The position numbers and the translations under genes were made by a program. Below the pieces are notes generated by a model. That model saw only the letters and a program-made list of their open reading frames with translations, was not told where the DNA came from and made no database searches. Shown here one piece after another: positions 6,009-7,119 of a stretch of 7,119 bases of DNA (position 1 is the stretch's first letter; every line of letters begins with the position of its first letter). Origin of the DNA: Desulfuromonadales bacterium (GTDB taxonomy: Bacteria > Desulfobacterota > Desulfuromonadia > Geobacterales > Pseudopelobacteraceae); contig JAATGX010000289.1 of assembly GCA_015688915.1 (NCBI GenBank), forward strand, positions 1-7,119, written 5' to 3'.

Positions 6009-6850
6009 TTCTTATTCCTTACTAGTGGCGCAAGCGACTTCGGCAGAAAATTCTCCGGGCTGACGATGCTTCTGCCCAGTTCTTTTTCGGTTTCTTTCCG
6101 TGCCGTTCCAGCAACGCTTCCACCCCGCTTGGCTACTTTTTTGTTCTTCTCGAACGTATCTGGTTTTTCTGTCTGAGATATTTCCGTCGTCACTTTTTCG
6201 CCCAGCATGGTGAAGATCAATTCCAGATCGGTCATGTGGTCGCGCAGATTCTCGTTTTTCCTGGACAGCCTCTTCAGTTCCTTATGCTCCGAAGGGGTAA
6301 TGCCGAAGGTGGCTTTCGCAATTTCGGCGGTCAGGATACTAAAATCACGCTCCGTCGTAATTCCCCGCTCCTGCCATTCATCGGTAAGGTTCTGGCGGAT
6401 GGCGATGCCCCGCAATCGCTTGTCGATCCAATCTTTCGGATACCCTTTTTGCTCGTACAGTTGCTTCATCCGCTCCTGGGCAAGCTCGGGGTTTTCGATC
6501 TCCTGAATCCGTTCATACCCGACCTGGGCGAGCCATTGCTTGAACGGCTCGGCCTTGGGGGAGGGGATGGACTGGATGATACGAAACAGGCCTTTGGCAT
6601 TTGCGCAGTCCGTGGCGTATTTCTTCCAATCAGATGCCTCCAGTTTCAGTTGTCGACAAATTGTCGATAACTCAACTCCTGCAATTTTTTCACGCTTTTT
6701 TATTCGATACCAATAGTCCCTTGGATCGGCGCTGTCTGTTAACACAGCGACAACATCAACGACCGCAAACCACCACTCGCCGTCGTGGACGATTTTCCGT
6801 ATCTGCTTTCCTTGAAAGACGGCCAGCTTGATGAGTTCTTTTGCGGTCAT
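6005..6850 (-). CDS. Bro-N / DinD-like protein of unknown function
   Basis: A 281-residue soluble protein with no signal peptide or membrane segment. The N-terminal part (about 9-115) resembles a Bro-N domain, as in phage antirepressors and baculovirus BRO proteins: a GKQIRKIVHDGEWWFAVVDV opening, the DPRDYW segment, then GLFRIIQSIPSPKAEPFKQW. The C-terminal part resembles E. coli DinD and chromosomal relatives, with a charged helix ending in NLRDHMTDLELIFTMLGE (201-218) and the block GGSVAGTARKETEKELGR followed by VSPENFL (243-269). DinD belongs to the SOS response and inhibits RecA-filament activities; whether this relative does so is unknown. The ribosome site AGGGGG lies upstream of ATG 6850. 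Parts of the gene are visibly more AT-rich than neighbouring genes (about 43% GC over 6121-6180), which hints at acquisition, yet it ends in an ATGA overlap with dtd. Family call is by motif recall only. Confidence 0.8.
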   Translation of the reverse strand: MTAKELIKLAVFQGKQIRKIVHDGEWWFAVVDVVAVLTDSADPRDYWYRIKKREKIAGVELSTICRQLKLEASDWKKYATDCANAKGLFRIIQSIPSPKAEPFKQWLAQVGYERIQEIENPELAQERMKQLYEQKGYPKDWIDKRLRGIAIRQNLTDEWQERGITTERDFSILTAEIAKATFGITPSEHKELKRLSRKNENLRDHMTDLELIFTMLGEKVTTEISQTEKPDTFEKNKKVAKRGGSVAGTARKETEKELGRSIVSPENFLPKSLAPLVRNKK

Positions 6851-6964
6851 GGCGTTACACCCCCTTTCTTCCCGTGCAACAGGCTACTATTGAACCCAAT
6901 TATGGCTTCTCGAGGGTCGCTTTCAGGCCGTCTCCCTCGACTGCCGGGTTTCATCAAGCGAGAC
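6851..6964. other. Intergenic gap with an inverted repeat
   Basis: These 114 bases separate the enolase-type gene from the Bro-N-type gene. They contain an inverted repeat, TCGAGGG (6910-6916) and CCCTCGA (6934-6940), around a 17-base loop. No T-run follows it on the minus strand, so it is not a clear intrinsic terminator. I cannot identify a confident promoter for the Bro-N-type gene or a CTGT-N8-ACAG LexA box. An open frame on the minus strand (7065-6847) crosses the gap but has no coding character. Confidence 0.5.
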
Positions 6965-7119
6965 TCAAGCTGAAAACCGTTCAACCGCTTTTTCATTCCA
7001 GGCGACACCGGTTCCCGTGGCCTCCGCCACCTCTGCCATCCCCTTTCTGATCTCCAGGGGCTCATTCATGATCGGATTCCACCAGTCAATGTATTCGAGC
7101 CAGTGGGCTGTCGGCGTCA
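6965..7119 (-). CDS. C-terminal end of a probable enolase-superfamily (mandelate racemase/muconate lactonizing type) enzyme
   Basis: Only the last 50 codons before the TGA at 6967-6965 are present; the gene continues beyond the right edge. The translation contains HWLEYIDWWNPIM followed by NEPLEIRKGMAEV and ends in TGVAWNEKAVERFSA. The pattern of a xLEYxDW strand, then PLEIxxGxAxV, then G-x-G-x-x-W-x-E-x-A-V is typical of the C-terminal capping region of mandelate racemase/muconate lactonizing enzymes and sugar-acid dehydratases, which abstract a proton alpha to a carboxylate using Mg2+. The catalytic residues lie outside the window, so the substrate cannot be named. Composition and motif conservation show this frame is the coding one. 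Confidence 0.6.
   Translation of the reverse strand, partial: TPTAHWLEYIDWWNPIMNEPLEIRKGMAEVAEATGTGVAWNEKAVERFSA

Noticed and set aside
5402..6850. Genomic island integrated at the tRNA-Pro gene and carrying the Bro-N-type gene
   Set aside because: No integrase is present, no repeat of the tRNA 3' end occurs within the window, and the core gene dtd lies between the tRNA and the Bro-N-type gene.
6847..7065. 72-aa minus-strand open frame ending in an ATGA overlap with the Bro-N-type gene
   Set aside because: It overlaps the conserved enolase-type C-terminus in another frame, is Arg/Gly/Pro rich and has no recognisable motif. The overlap is probably chance.
1..7119. CRISPR array, defence cassette or insertion sequence
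   Set aside because: No regularly spaced direct repeats, no transposase or integrase frame, and no recognisable defence enzyme were seen on either strand.

Overview
The window looks like chromosomal DNA from a Geobacter-type deltaproteobacterium (Desulfuromonadota). Evidence for this is the high GC content, the sigma-54-centred regulation, a Dcu-type C4-dicarboxylate transporter under a two-component system, and palindromic repeats built on CCCCTCCTT/AAGGAGGGG. The taxonomy is inferred from gene content and style, not from a marker gene.

Almost every gene lies on the minus strand, so the functional order runs from high to low coordinates. At the right edge (7119-6965) is the 3' end of a probable enolase-superfamily (mandelate racemase/muconate lactonizing type) enzyme. 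A 114-bp gap follows, then a Bro-N/DinD-like gene (6850-6005). That gene overlaps dtd, the D-aminoacyl-tRNA deacylase (6008-5571), by four bases (ATGA). The only plus-strand gene is a tRNA-Pro(CGG) at 5402-5478, with its own promoter and intrinsic terminator. Divergent from it is nadA, quinolinate synthase (5331-4417).

One base after nadA begins a membrane histidine kinase with a periplasmic solute-binding (SBP_bac_3) sensor (4415-2601). Its last codons and stop lie inside a two-hairpin palindromic repeat. Next comes an NtrC-family response regulator (2524-1109). After a 279-bp intergenic region comes the start of a Dcu-family transporter gene (829 to the left edge, truncated by the window).

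The most interesting part is the 830-1108 region. It carries a very good sigma-54 -24/-12 promoter (897-912) about 57 nt upstream of the dcu start codon, plus three related dyads of the form ATAACC-N3-GGTTAT centred about 111, 182 and 200 bp upstream of the inferred start site. The gene immediately upstream encodes a sigma-54 activator with an intact GAFTGA loop. The simplest model is a complete local circuit. The periplasmic sensor kinase detects a small carboxylate and phosphorylates the regulator. The regulator binds the three dyads and drives sigma-54 transcription of the dicarboxylate exchanger. The sensor retains the usual carboxylate-binding Arg but seems to lack the usual amino-group-binding Asp, which would suit a dicarboxylate ligand. 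The link to nadA, which uses an aspartate-derived substrate, is suggestive only.

I see no CRISPR array, insertion-sequence transposase, integrase or clear prophage structure. The Bro-N/DinD-like gene is the only accessory-looking gene, and its base composition is visibly more AT-rich in places than its neighbours.
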